64,000 nucleotides of DNA, from contig CAJNAR010000152.1 of the NCBI GenBank assembly GCA_905220665.1, positions 930,001 through 994,000 on the forward strand, in the 5' to 3' direction. Under the pieces are notes generated by a model. That model was not told where the DNA came from, did no database searches, and saw only the letters and a program-made list of their open reading frames with translations. This DNA comes from Albugo candida (Eukaryota > Oomycota > Peronosporomycetes > Albuginales > Albuginaceae). The stretch's first letter is position 1. Each line of letters begins with the position of its first letter. The position numbers were made by a program, and so were the translations under genes. Positions 1 to 10,896 of the stretch are shown here, piece by piece.

Positions 1-2306
1 CATTGCCCACTTCGGATTGAAGTGTCAAAGACTCAAACGGAACTAACCAATCTCTCGAATCGTTGGAGACGAAGTATTCGAGATCCGACATGCCAGCAAT
101 TTCAACATATTCAGAGCGAGAAAAGCTGCTGCTTTGATGGTGAGGAAATGGTCGACGATAATTTCGAGGTTGACGAGCTAATCGACGCATTGTGCACATA
201 CAAAATCCCAAAGTGGTCAGAGCGATCGTGCCCAAAATCATCACCATCATGAGCGGGAAATCATAAATCTCACATCCACTTCCAGTATACCGAGCGTCAC
301 ATTGGCACATAGCCTGATCATTCAGAATATGACAATTCCCATGACCGTTGCAAGGCATATCACTTTCCAAAAAACCTGGACATAGTTGGCAATGAGGACC
401 AAGATAGCCATACGAACATGATGTGCACGGAGGTGTCGCGTCAATATTCCATCCATCCATGCAAATACACTGTCCTGTACCGTTTTTCCCGCTCGAACAA
501 ACGCCGTGACCACAATCTTGAGGGCATTCCAAACACTTTGGCCCATAAAAGCCGTCGACACAATCAAAGCAATCCGTTGTAGAATCCCAGCCGCGTTTAC
601 AATTACATCGACCAGTACCATGCATTCCATCATCGCAATGACCTGCACCACACTTGCGACATAATTGACAATTTTCACCAAAATACCCACTCATACAGCC
701 CACACAATTATTTGAATCGGACCATCCAATGTCGCAAATGCATCTTCCATCTCCTTCTTTTCCAGAATTGCAGTGACCATGAGGAGCGCAGATAGGACAG
801 GATAAGCAATGAGACCCAAAGTGTTGTGGAGCACATTGACACGACATCGTTTCAGGATTGAAATCCCATCCTTCCGCACACAATGAGCATCGACTTAATG
901 ACTTGTATCCTTCATCACAAATACAAGACCCATCGCCCACAATTGTATTATTGCATCGACCATGATTGTTACACGTGCGGCATGGGGTACAGGAGCCCCC
1001 GTAGTAGTTACTCAGGCATTCTGTGCAGCGTGTCATCGAAGAAAATCCTTCTGGACAGGTACAATCCCCGTTTCCATTCAGACCGTGATTGCATTTGCCG
1101 ACATGACATGGCTGACACGGCTCACAGGTTGACCCATAGAAATTGTCAAGACAATGCATGCAATCCTGTTCAGCATCAAATCCGACCGCACATGAACATC
1201 TTCCGCTTCCAGTCAATCCATCATCACAACTACCGTGCGGAAAATTACATTCAGGGCACTTGGAGCATTTCTCTCCATAATAACCAGCCAAACATGTGGC
1301 ACACCGTGTTGCTGGATCAAAGCCGGTTTTACATATACATGAACCAGTTCCATTCTCCCCAGAATCGCAGTGTCCTTCGTTCAAGCATGGATCGCATTTC
1401 TCAGTACAATGCTTCCCATAGTAATCACTCGCGCAATCCTGACACTCAGGCGTTGCATAGCCTTGACTGATAGATATATTTGAGACCACAGAATCGAAAG
1501 AATATAATGCTCACTTACTCGCAGCGACACGAACGTGCGGAAGCATCAGTTGCGGCACAATCGCAAATACCGTTCCCGTGGCACATCGATGCGGCTGACA
1601 AATTCCATCCAGGACATGCTGTAAATCAACATTCTATATGAGCTGATACCTTAAACAAATAAATTTACGCATTTACACCCACCAGAGTTTTCCTGAGCCT
1701 CAACGTATATTTCTACTTGTAGGAATCCAGCATACGAAACTCCACCCATGGAGCATGCCGGATGTTTCTCATGTGGTCCCTCCCATGTAGCCTGTATATC
1801 GACGTTGATAGAATTTGAATCAATCAGATCCATTATCGATCGCCGTCCACCCGCTCCGATAGCTCCATTTCCGTACGGAGGGAATAAAGCGTACATATCA
1901 TCACAATGAGGATAATCGATCCGAGTGTAGGCTTTCATTGGGTACACAGGTTCCGGTAGTAAATTTTTATGATTTATAGAAAGTGATGTGATTGCTCCTT
2001 TGCCACCAAGTGGCGATGCCCAATCAATCTGCTTGACTGCTGCTGCAACTTCGGCCTGCAAAACGGTACCTTAGACGTAAGTGGTCAACTGCTTACAGCT
2101 TTTCGTACCTTGCACATTGTTTGAGTCTTTAGATTGAGGTGTTCCAAGTTGATTTGATTCGGTTTCTCGAAATTACAGGTCCCGTTGCCCCATTCCAAGC
2201 ACTTGGCGATAATTTCTACTTGCTCCAGGTACACAAGTGATCGTGCATATGACCACAAAGCCGACGTATGAACCAAAAGAAAGCAACGACAACGACAGCG
2301 GCGCAT
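1..2306 (-). CDS. EGF-repeat type I membrane protein (3' end outside window)
   Basis: I read four exons on the minus strand: 2306-2109, 2055-1683, 1618-1519 and 1466 to beyond position 1, with short GT-AG introns that keep the frame. The start at 2306 is an ATG followed by a short basic stretch and a hydrophobic signal-peptide-like segment; upstream in-frame codons look non-coding. Exon 2 encodes a non-repeat ectodomain. The last exon encodes roughly nine cysteine-rich units of about 40 residues with motifs such as CLSNYYGG and CTCPEGF, typical of tenascin/stabilin-type EGF-like modules. Near 245-185 there is one hydrophobic segment (MMVILGTIALTTLGF), then a basic tail that is still open at position 1. 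I infer a cell-surface or endomembrane adhesion/receptor protein; the ligand is unknown. The C-terminus lies outside the window. Confidence 0.85.
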
Positions 2307-2658
2307 TCTTTCGTGATGATGCGTCGATATGGAGCCAATTATGTATCCGATGCCAATATTATCGCGGCTATGAGATGAAGCCAGTGAGCGTGGAGGAGTA
2401 CAGCGATGATACAAGATATAGTATGATGTTTATAGTATACTGTGTCAAGAGTACAAAGATTTCGGTATGTATAAAATATTGAAGACGTAAGGGCTTCAAG
2501 GGAATCAAACACTTTTATAGCGTGGTAAATTGTCAATAAAGTCGCTTGGATACTGCGATTGCTGCGATACAACTTGATATGCTTCCGTGTGAAAGTTGTG
2601 TAATTATAGTATCCGTTATAACTATTCGATATTGTCAGATTTCAGATAAAGCAGAGAA

Positions 2659-4477
2659 TTACAAAACACGTCGACTTGGATGGGGCGGAGGCTTTGCGTG
2701 CGTTGATGTGACTACATCGGGTTGGGTTGGAGCTGATCCGGTATCGCCAAAATGACTAGGTGTGAACGAATTTCGTGATCCGAGCAAGTCGGGTCCCGCA
2801 ACGATGTCCTGTCTGGTCAGTGTATTCCCATTTCGATGATTTCGCTGTTTTGCTTTTGCGCCTTCCTTCAACGTGCGAAACCATTTTTCATACTTGAGAA
2901 GCGTTTCGTCCTAAGAAATTCGATCAGTTGGGAACAATCCGTTTAAGAGAGTGTCCTTGTACCTTATTTTTGAGCATTTGCTTCAATTTTACCACTTCTT
3001 CGTTTGAGAATGTATCGTTTCGTGGTGGCGTTATTATGTTTGCCTTTTTGGGCGATACTTCTGTGCGATCGCGCTCTTTTTGCCTTCGCCACTCTTCTAA
3101 GGCTTTTTTTATCATGGAAAGCTGTGAAAGTTTGAGAGTAACACGAAAGAATGGCTATTGAGAATGTACTTCATACTTTGTGCCCGTATTCAGTTTTGAA
3201 CTGCTCCATGGCATGCTGTGTTGATTTACACTCATCTTGCACAGTGCTTAGCGCTTCACATTTCTGATATGGGGGTCAGGAGCTTAGAAGGATGTAGCGT
3301 TGAATGGCAATATGATACCGTCAATAGCTTTGCGTTTTCGCTGCTGAGCGATTTTATTGTGCTCAATAGTCGAAAGATCTCGTGCTTTTGTTGTGAGATG
3401 ATCTCTTTCCATTCGACCGATTTTGAAGGAGTATTGGATGATTCGTCACCTGATGGGGATATAGTCGATGTGGTTGTTGCGCGCGTGCCAATACCGTCGG
3501 AGCTTTGAGGATGTTGGATCACTGGACGACCATTTTGATTCTCGATCAGCCTATTACCAGTAAATGCATATGTGCTGGAAGTCTGAATTTGACCGAGTTA
3601 TACGAACCGCAAACGCTGATTCCTCATTCTCGAAGCCGCTGCAGCACGTAAGGTTAGCCCTCCGTCGATCATAGTTCCAGTGAGATTCATCATAGGAGCT
3701 CTAAATGCAGTCTGTTTTCAACAAAGCCTGTTCATTCCTTCGAACGCACCTTACTTCGGAAGGCAGCAAACAAAACGAATCTCCTAGCGAGGATGATAGA
3801 TGACGAGAAGCAGCCAGCAAATGTGTCTTCCATCAACAATGAGAAAATCTCGCATCACTGAGTCTTTTCAATACAAAGTACTTGCCTTTTCCGCTCTCAG
3901 GGAGTTGGAGAGACCAATCGCGTTTAATTTAATCCACAACTCTTCGATTTCCATGGCTGCAAGATTGAGTTCATTTTCGGTTCTTACCGCATCTCCTTCC
4001 GGTAATGCTGGGTTATCCTCAGAGACGTGATAATCAGCAATTTTAGTAGAATGCTGTTCAAAATCTGCCGATGTTTTGGTTTCATCATTACTGTGGCTCA
4101 ATGTCACATGTAATCCATGCAATTGCTTCGATTCAGTTGGAGCTTGCGTTTCTCCAAAAAGTGTGCGAATTTGGTCTGCTCTCTGTGAATAGTTTCTAGC
4201 AAGAAGATGAAGCGCTTTTATCGTTTTTATATCTGTGATACTCTGAGCGGATTCTTCAAATCGCTGTGCGGCCAATCGAGCTTCCTGCTCAGCGGCTAAA
4301 AGCTACAAATGAAGGCAATGAATCGTTAGTCCGGGATCATGTTAGCGAATGAAGTGAACTTGAAAGTACTACATTTTCATTTTGTAGCATCTCGTCAACG
4401 CGAACCGCATGAAAGTGCGCTTGCACAGCCGGTGAAGATGCGTCATACTCTTCTTGTTCAATTTGACCCAAGCGCAT
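2659..4477 (-). CDS. MIT-like and coiled-coil protein, possibly NRBF2-like
   Basis: A multi-exon minus-strand gene. The first exon (4477-4373) starts at ATG, and the second (4302-3882) continues an alpha-helical hairpin containing HFHAVRVDEMLQNEN and ALHLLARNYSQRADQI, which resembles an MIT domain (three-helix bundle found in ESCRT and autophagy proteins). Later exons around 3720-3560, 3522-3312, 3270-3170 and 3124-2963, and the last at 2910-2659, encode a serine/threonine-rich linker, a coiled coil (EWKEIISQQKHEIFRLL) and a basic tail ending at 2659. The layout MIT then coiled coil recalls NRBF2, a PI3-kinase complex I partner in autophagy, but that name is only a suggestion. The exon between about 3870 and 3720 has more than one workable reading, so the middle of the protein is uncertain. 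Confidence 0.6.
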
Positions 4478-5562
4478 GAGCTAGAGCCTAAATGTAATTG
4501 TACCACTTAAAGCAGACTGTTTGTCCAAGCAAGCATAAAACTTGAGAACTATATTGGAAAATAATGATATGGCGACAAATACGTCTAGTTCTTGACAAAC
4601 AATCCAATTGCGTCCAAAGAATTTGTTTCTCGTAGTCGCAAGTTCTGACCTTCTCCTATGTTGCTTTAATTCTAGGAAGGAGTCATAATCGTTAGCATCC
4701 GCTGAATGGTTTGACTCCTCCACCGTTATTACACGCCGTCAATGCCTGAAGCCTTGTTCTCATATCATCCACCTCAATTTCCGTACCGTTTTAGTCAAGC
4801 GCTTTACTTGTCATGATATTCCTTGAAACCTTTACAGCGGTATCCAACTCTATTGTGTAGGATTTCGAAAGCGGATAATCTCCAAGCACTCGTGTGCAAC
4901 TTTCTTCCATGATCAATCGATAGCTCTCCTCCAATCCGATTACATGCTGGGTTGCAGTGTCGGCGATAATCCTTCATTCCTCTATTGATCCAACCATTTG
5001 TTTCGTTGATCTCAAGCCCTGTCTTCCAGCGAGTACCACTCCTGCATTTCTTCGATTCGGCTGACAGATCTTATCGATATGGCTCGGTCGAATGTAGATG
5101 TGTTTTTATTTGTCGGTGATGCGGCTTTTAGTAGCTGTCGAAGTGCGTATCCGCCTACACGGCGTTTCATGGCTGTGCTGATACGCTTCGTGTCTTAATT
5201 ACGTTAGATTCAACACAAGCCGGGAACTACAGCACTGTTCCTAGCAACAATTGGCGACATCGATTACGGAATCAGGTCGTGTATTCCGTCTGTTCCGAAC
5301 TTTCAAAATCAGAATATGCTTTGCATCCATCGAAACCTCTATCGCTGCTGATCGTTCGATGAATATTGCAACGATTCCTGCAGCAATTCAGAGGCACTAC
5401 ATCTCGAGAAACGAATTATGCATTGCATTCAAATTGGAGCTGCAAAATGATAGACTCACTTCAACTGCCATTCATTCCGTCGAATCATAATCACTGCTAA
5501 TTTCGACATTCCTGCCTTTTGATTATTAGGCAAGTCGGAATGATGAGACTCAGTCGTGATTC
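4478..5562. other. Broken open segments, no firm gene
   Basis: About 1.1 kb without a gene I can defend. On the minus strand there are peptide-like pieces at 5172-5015 (starting MKRRVGGYALRQL, ending near EEMQEWYSLEDRA), 4955-4800 (EESYRLIMEESCTRV) and 4723-4600 (LELKQHRRRSEL). They look helical and share a general direction but are interrupted by stops and frame changes that I could not remove with plausible introns. This may be a decayed coiled-coil gene, a gene with very short exons, or the 5' region of the neighbouring minus-strand gene. A weak resemblance to tektins was considered and not accepted. Confidence 0.3.
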
Positions 5563-5866
5563 ATGCTTCCATGCTATACGCCAATTGTCACTGGAGCTTC
5601 AGAAATTCAGCAGCTGAACCGCGTGATTTGGCTTCTCCATTTGCTTGACATCTCACAATCGGAGTTTGGTCGCAAGTCTATAGTGTCACTGATGCACGCA
5701 TACCGCGGCCTTACAAAAGCAGATCGTGCTGCGTATAAAACTGACAGGTAGATAGTATCCCACTAAGCCAGTGTCTGTCGTGTTTCGATTATGAGCGTTC
5801 CATAAGAACAGGTTCATCGAATGGATCGATGACATTGTTTCCGCATCGATTTCAAGCCTAAAATAG
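5563..5866 (+). CDS. Possible small two-exon protein of about 79 residues
   Basis: Exon 1 (5563-5747) and exon 2 (5812-5866) join across a 64-nt GT-AG intron in phase, giving a small helical protein with QLNRVIWLLHLLDI, SLMHAYRGLTKADRAAY and FIEWIDDIVSA before the stop. The hydrophobic/charged spacing and the clean splice suggest real coding, and the pattern is faintly like a TFIIS/IWS1-type helical bundle, though I do not recognise the family. The start is uncertain: a second frame over 5540-5615 is also open, so an upstream exon is possible. The stop lies 45 bp before the ATG of the CFAP53-like gene on the same strand. Confidence 0.45.
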
Positions 5867-5911
5867 CATCCTGCACCGGTCGACCTACGAACTGGGCATT
5901 CTTCCATAACA

Positions 5912-7675
5912 ATGAATTTTAATCACTGGAGTGATGCAACTCGTGGAGTTGGTGATGCTTTAATCATAAAGCGACGACAACGAGAAAACAATGTGGCAAA
6001 ATTAGTTCACGCGATAAGCGATTCCAATAATCAGTGTCATCGTGCAAACTGGGAGCAGAACGTTCAATCTAAAGATCGTGCTGCAAAGATCCACCAGACA
6101 TATTCGAAATTAAAAAACCAACAAGAATCTCAACTTCATGCCCGTCGCATTCGGTTGACATTACTTATTGATATTCTTTAAGCTACAGGCTTGACTAATG
6201 AAATGCGTCTTTCAGACTTGCTGAGCTATACAATCGCGAATTGGAGGAATGGACAGAAGCTTGTGCTGCTAGCATTGAGACCCTGGAAGATCGAAAGCAA
6301 AAGTTCGTCTGATTCTTAGTTGATTGACTCGGAGATTTCTTATGCATCTGATGGTTTCAAGGATGATTCAGCGCGCCAAGGAACTCAAAACTCGACGTGA
6401 ACGCGAAAGAAGAGAGCTTGCCGAACAGAAACGTTTGCAGCAGTATAGGTACTATGTTGCTCCGAGTAAGTGTTGACCACGGAATATTATGACTTATGAA
6501 GCTTCGCAGAGAATCAAGTGATGATTTACGAGTGAGAGACTCTCGGAAATTACAAGTATTGACCTTGGAGGAACGTTCACAGCAGCTGATAGAGCGCGAG
6601 CGCATTCTTGACGACGAGGTTAGTCAAGCTGTCCATTAGAGGAAAGTGATTGATTTTATTTTCACTTTAGCACAAATATGAAGAAGAAATGGCACGTCTG
6701 TGGGAGCGCGATCGATTACTGAAGGAAGAACGAGAGCGAGTTGATCATGATAATGTTGTCAAGTCTAATGAACAAGTCCGAAACATATTAGACCTGCAGG
6801 TCGATCTAGTGAGAAAGCGGCGAGAGGAGGAGAAAAAGCTTCGAGATCTGGAGGATTCTTCGTTATTGAAAGAATGGAGCGAACAAAAGCGAGCACAAGA
6901 CGCGTTAGAGAATGCAAAACGGGCCAGGGAATTACAGGTAGTAATCAAATTGCATCCAGTCAGTTTGCAGGCTCACAAGATTTTGTTTTAGCGTGCTTTG
7001 GACGTGAAGAAATTCAATGTCGAGCGAGCCGAAAATGCTCAAAGAGAAACTGAAAACGAGAGACAGTATGACTTACGTCTTCTGGAGCAAGCTTTAACAA
7101 AAGAGACCGAAGATCGACGTATCGAGCAAGATACGCAAAGAAAGTATAAGGAGGAGCAGCTTTCGTATCAGCGCATGCTGAAGAAGCAAATGGAGCTGGA
7201 GGCGGAAGATGTGTCTGAAGGTGATAAACTTCGGAAAGAGCTGGAGGATCAAGTGTGGAAGCGACAGGATGATCATCATATGGCTGAGGAAGCAGCGCGT
7301 CAGGAGCTGCTTCGAGAAGTTCTGAACACAAGGAAGAAACAGGTCGCATCCAAGCAGTTTCAGAAACAACAGGCGAAAGAAGCTGAGATGAAACACATGG
7401 AGCAAATAAAACTGGAAGGAGAAGAAGCATTACAAAAAGAATTACGAGAGCAAGAGGAGAAACGACGAGAGCAGAAAAAGACACAAATGGATGTGTTATA
7501 TCAACAGAAAGAGAAGAAAATGGAAGAGCAATTGAAAAAGCAAAATGAGTACTTACAGCTGACAAGAATGCAATTTGCAGAAAAGAAACACAAAGAAACA
7601 GTTGCCAAATTAGCGGAACAAGCTCCACGGACAAATTTTAGAAGAAAAACATCGCAATGGTATTTCGATAGCTAA
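5912..7675 (+). CDS. CFAP53-like flagellar protein (TPH domain)
   Basis: Six exons join in frame: 5912-6153, 6216-6302, 6362-6448, 6510-6618, 6671-6937 and 6992-7675, giving about 491 residues. All five introns are 51-63 nt with GT-AG ends. The protein is almost wholly charged alpha-helix, rich in Glu, Lys, Arg and Gln, and fits the trichohyalin-plectin-homology (TPH) family that includes CFAP53, CFAP45 and MNS1. Length is close to CFAP53 (about 514 in human), and the C-terminal arrangement ending FRRKTSQWYFDS favours that member, but I cannot exclude another TPH protein by eye. CFAP53 is a microtubule inner protein of axonemal doublets, consistent with motile zoospores. It converges with the START-FYVE gene at 7785. 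Confidence 0.8.
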
Positions 7676-7784
7676 AAGACGGCTTCAGTGAGAGTACGAG
7701 CCCAATTGGTATATATACAAAGCTCTTTCACGTCATAATTTATTATCGATGTAAACGGAGTCTTCTAATGGGACCGATTGGTCT

Positions 7785-10061
7785 CTATCTGTCTACAGGA
7801 TTCGCTTGCATTCGCACTTGACACTGCGTTGAATATGCAGTTTTCAGCAGCTCTCGCATCGTTGACTGTGCCTCCAAAAGGTTCATCTCAGGCGGATCTG
7901 AGAGTTGAATATCGGTTGATCCAGCTGCATCAGCTGGGGCCATAGTTCCGTGATGAAGAGTGTTTTGCTCAATACCACGTATTGTCACGTCCGCCAAGCT
8001 CTTGAGAAAAAAGTATTTGTCTCCGGATAAGTATTCCCGTGGAAACTCATCCGCAATACTCAAACATCCAACGACGAACCCATCCGAAGTGATCAGTGGG
8101 AAACCAGCATAAAACCGTATCTGTCCGCTTTTCACAAGCGGATTCTTTGCAAATCGAACGTCTTCATTTGTGTCCAGCACGATCATAGGCTCATCGGACA
8201 TGATCGTGTGCGAGTCAAAAAGGACATTTCGAGGTACTTCGGCCTTTTCGATTCCCACTTTTGCCATAAGAAACCCAGTTCTGTCCCCAATTAGGCAAAT
8301 TGCGGCTACTTGACACGATGTTTCTGCCACTGCGTATTCACACATTTCGTGAAAGTGATGACCTGGATCACCCAAGTAGAGTTGCCGTACTTTCGTGAGA
8401 CGATCTGCCTCATTTTTTGGTATGGGTGCCTTAGGCCACTCCTGCCGGCTGGTATAGCTCAGTGCGTAGGTGAAGCGTGTGTTTTCTCGAACTGTTGAGG
8501 CAAGTTCTACAGCAATCATTTCATCGTCTGTCAGGCTGAGTGTGCTGTCAATGGAACTGTATCCCGTGTCAGTGCCCATAGAAGTCAACGACCCTGGCCA
8601 GTCCTTTGTGGCGCGTTTTGATTTATATTGATTGTAGTATGTAAATGAACCGCCATTTCCCTCTGATTGAGAGACTGCGTTCTTGTTCTGTACAGAGAGT
8701 ATCGCCATTTCCCTTTCTATCGTCGGCGTGTCGGCACTACGTGAAATTTCTCTGCGTCGAACTGGCGCATCTGGAACATGCTCTCTGGATGATCTTGACC
8801 TCGTTCTTTGACTTGGAATCTTTCCATTATGGCGCTCATCAGGTACGCCTCCTCTATCATTTTCAATCTTGTCATAATATTTCTTCTTCGAAACCTCATC
8901 AGAGCCCGAGCGCACATCACCAATCCCTGTAAAAGACAAAGATGACGAGACACTGCTTGACATACTCACTTTTTGATGTTCATAATATGACGGATCTCCA
9001 TAGTTTGGGACTATTGCTGAACCATTTCTATAGCAATTGGCACATATTCGAAGCTCTTTATTCATTCCTCCTTGTTTCAAATTTTTCAGCTCGGAACATC
9101 TACTACAGACGACATCTCCACAAATTCGACAATGATGCTTTCTTCGGATCATAGAAAAAGGCTTCTGACATTGACAACATGCAAATCCATCTTTGAATTG
9201 CTTCTTAGATAATATCGTTTGACTCACAAGTGCCCGGGCAATCAATGTGTTGGATATTTCCGTCACACAAGATACCATCTTTGTCATCCAGGATCGCGTA
9301 AGGGTGGAAACTGTCGCTCTTCCCGGATGTCCCTCTGATATATATAGCGAAATTCTTAGCGATTTTTCTTCGTTTAATTCTTCAGCAACAATTCCACATC
9401 TTCGCATCCGAAGTCGAACGACATTCTGTGAAGCTGGCAAAGGTGCACACCCATCAAGTTGTATAGATTCCCATACTGACGCCCCAACATATAAACCCGT
9501 TCTGCTCGCTGATTCACACTCGTCCATTTTTTCCATAACATCTCCATATCTCAGAAACAAGTAGTCACGATGCGGTAAATTAGGTTTTGCTGACTGGAGA
9601 GCCATCCAATTCACTGTCATACTCTCATTGACTCTCGAAGGATCTTCCTTTGCTCTATATAGAACGACGCCATCAAGAAATAAAGTTCCAAATATCTTCC
9701 CCATTACATCACGCATCCTATCTGAGTCCTCCATTCGAAGCATCTGCATCACTTGAACCAGTGGAGCGTTCACAGTGGTGACACCTTTTATCGTGTACAC
9801 TTCGTTGCAACACGCTTCGTAAATCTGTAGATTTTTTTTGTCTTTGATCAATGTCATTTCAGCATACCCTGCCAATGCATCCAAACGCGATTGACCCAAA
9901 TAGCGCAACTCACGCTCAACTTCTTTGGAGATAGAAGGACGATAAGTCTTCTCAACAATGGGAAACATAGAGTATGAAGTCGAAAGACTCACAACGCTGC
10001 CCGAGTTGGACGCATCGATGCGATCGGTGCTGAACGAACTATCGAAACTTCCCGAGTTCAT
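7785..10061 (-). CDS. START-FYVE-GAF domain protein 1
   Basis: A single-exon gene of 758 residues starting at an ATG at 10061. Residues about 45-275 match the START-like lipid-binding fold common in oomycete FYVE proteins (motifs NWMALQSAKP, HRDYLFLRYGD, YVGASVWESI). Residues about 290-345 form a FYVE zinc finger with paired CxxC motifs and the basic RRKHHCRICG signature that binds phosphatidylinositol 3-phosphate; the usual N-terminal WxxD is not evident. A low-complexity Ser/Arg-rich linker follows. Residues about 540-710 resemble a GAF domain (VAAICLIGD, GFPLITSDGFVVGCLSI). Likely recruited to endosomes or other PI3P membranes; ligand unknown. It has a shorter paralogue at 16752-18644 with the same domain order and strand. 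Confidence 0.92.
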   Translation of the reverse strand: MNSGSFDSSFSTDRIDASNSGSVVSLSTSYSMFPIVEKTYRPSISKEVERELRYLGQSRLDALAGYAEMTLIKDKKNLQIYEACCNEVYTIKGVTTVNAPLVQVMQMLRMEDSDRMRDVMGKIFGTLFLDGVVLYRAKEDPSRVNESMTVNWMALQSAKPNLPHRDYLFLRYGDVMEKMDECESASRTGLYVGASVWESIQLDGCAPLPASQNVVRLRMRRCGIVAEELNEEKSLRISLYISEGHPGRATVSTLTRSWMTKMVSCVTEISNTLIARALVSQTILSKKQFKDGFACCQCQKPFSMIRRKHHCRICGDVVCSRCSELKNLKQGGMNKELRICANCYRNGSAIVPNYGDPSYYEHQKVSMSSSVSSSLSFTGIGDVRSGSDEVSKKKYYDKIENDRGGVPDERHNGKIPSQRTRSRSSREHVPDAPVRRREISRSADTPTIEREMAILSVQNKNAVSQSEGNGGSFTYYNQYKSKRATKDWPGSLTSMGTDTGYSSIDSTLSLTDDEMIAVELASTVRENTRFTYALSYTSRQEWPKAPIPKNEADRLTKVRQLYLGDPGHHFHEMCEYAVAETSCQVAAICLIGDRTGFLMAKVGIEKAEVPRNVLFDSHTIMSDEPMIVLDTNEDVRFAKNPLVKSGQIRFYAGFPLITSDGFVVGCLSIADEFPREYLSGDKYFFLKSLADVTIRGIEQNTLHHGTMAPADAAGSTDIQLSDPPEMNLLEAQSTMRELLKTAYSTQCQVRMQANPVDR

Positions 10062-10896
10062 GAAAGCAGCGCCAAGACGAAAATACAGTTCAATTGACGC
10101 GATACACGTAGTGTGTGGACTTCAGATGATCAATGCTGATGGCTAGGAAGAGATAACCCTGGAACCTGTGGTATTCTCTACCGCTTTTTTTCCACAATCG
10201 AGAATCTAACGCTAAAAATACGGATTGTTACATATAAAACGACGAATTACTACGTGCGATATAATACCTTGTTTTCAAAAATCTGCAGCTGTCCCGGATG
10301 TGGGTAGACGTCTATCTCGTCTTACCACAATATCAGTTTCCGATTTAGTTTGCACGCCGCGGAAATGACTCGAATATTGAGTCGGAACTACTGCGCTTCA
10401 AAAAGTTTATGTCTTGATTTTTTATGCAATAATGTAAAGGCGCAGAGGACCCAGCTGGCATCGAGTTGGAGCAGCTGATTGTACGAAGAGATTACAAACT
10501 GATACAATGAGATATCTTTGTTTATACGGGGATAGGGCATTATCATATGATTACTAGCAGCCAAATCAATAGTATTTACACAGTACTATATTGTAGTCCA
10601 AGTTCTGTAAGCACTCTATATAAAATCAGTCTATCACTCTTTCTCGTTCATGTACCCATGCAGGTTACACCGGTGGCCACACCTTTGAGAAAATACTCTA
10701 AATGACATGATTCTATAGGACCCTACTTCTCACTCCGATGACTAATCCGCACCTGTCTCATATAGAATTCGAATCAACGAATCAATGAATCTGTAACCGT
10801 GCGCAGATTGTATACAAATTTGAATGCGACTTCCTCCGCACAGTACACTTCAATAGTGTAGACACTGCGTCCTCTTTTTTATTCGTTATTTGCGTT
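10062..10896. other. Intergenic, divergent promoter region
   Basis: About 830 bp between the starts of the START-FYVE gene (minus) and the coiled-coil gene (plus). It must carry both promoters. I see AT-rich stretches but no open frame of note, repeat, tRNA or recognisable motif that I can defend. Confidence 0.6.

Noticed and set aside
322..879. Two open minus-strand frames starting with ATG inside the EGF region
   Set aside because: They are in the wrong frame; the frame that keeps the CxC/CxxxxC spacing runs through the same DNA without stops.
883..1470. Open plus-strand frame of 195 codons, His- and Cys-rich
   Set aside because: It is the antisense of the EGF repeats; regularly spaced Cys codons on the minus strand explain its His/Tyr-rich composition.
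4600..5500. Resemblance of minus-strand pieces to tektins
   Set aside because: Only short, weak patterns (for example W followed by EL-like spacing) fit, across several frames with stops; not enough to name the family.
7014..7634. Long hydrophobic minus-strand frame resembling a membrane protein
   Set aside because: It is the antisense of the Glu/Lys-rich coiled coil of the CFAP53-like gene; Glu and Lys codons read backwards as Leu, Phe and Ser.
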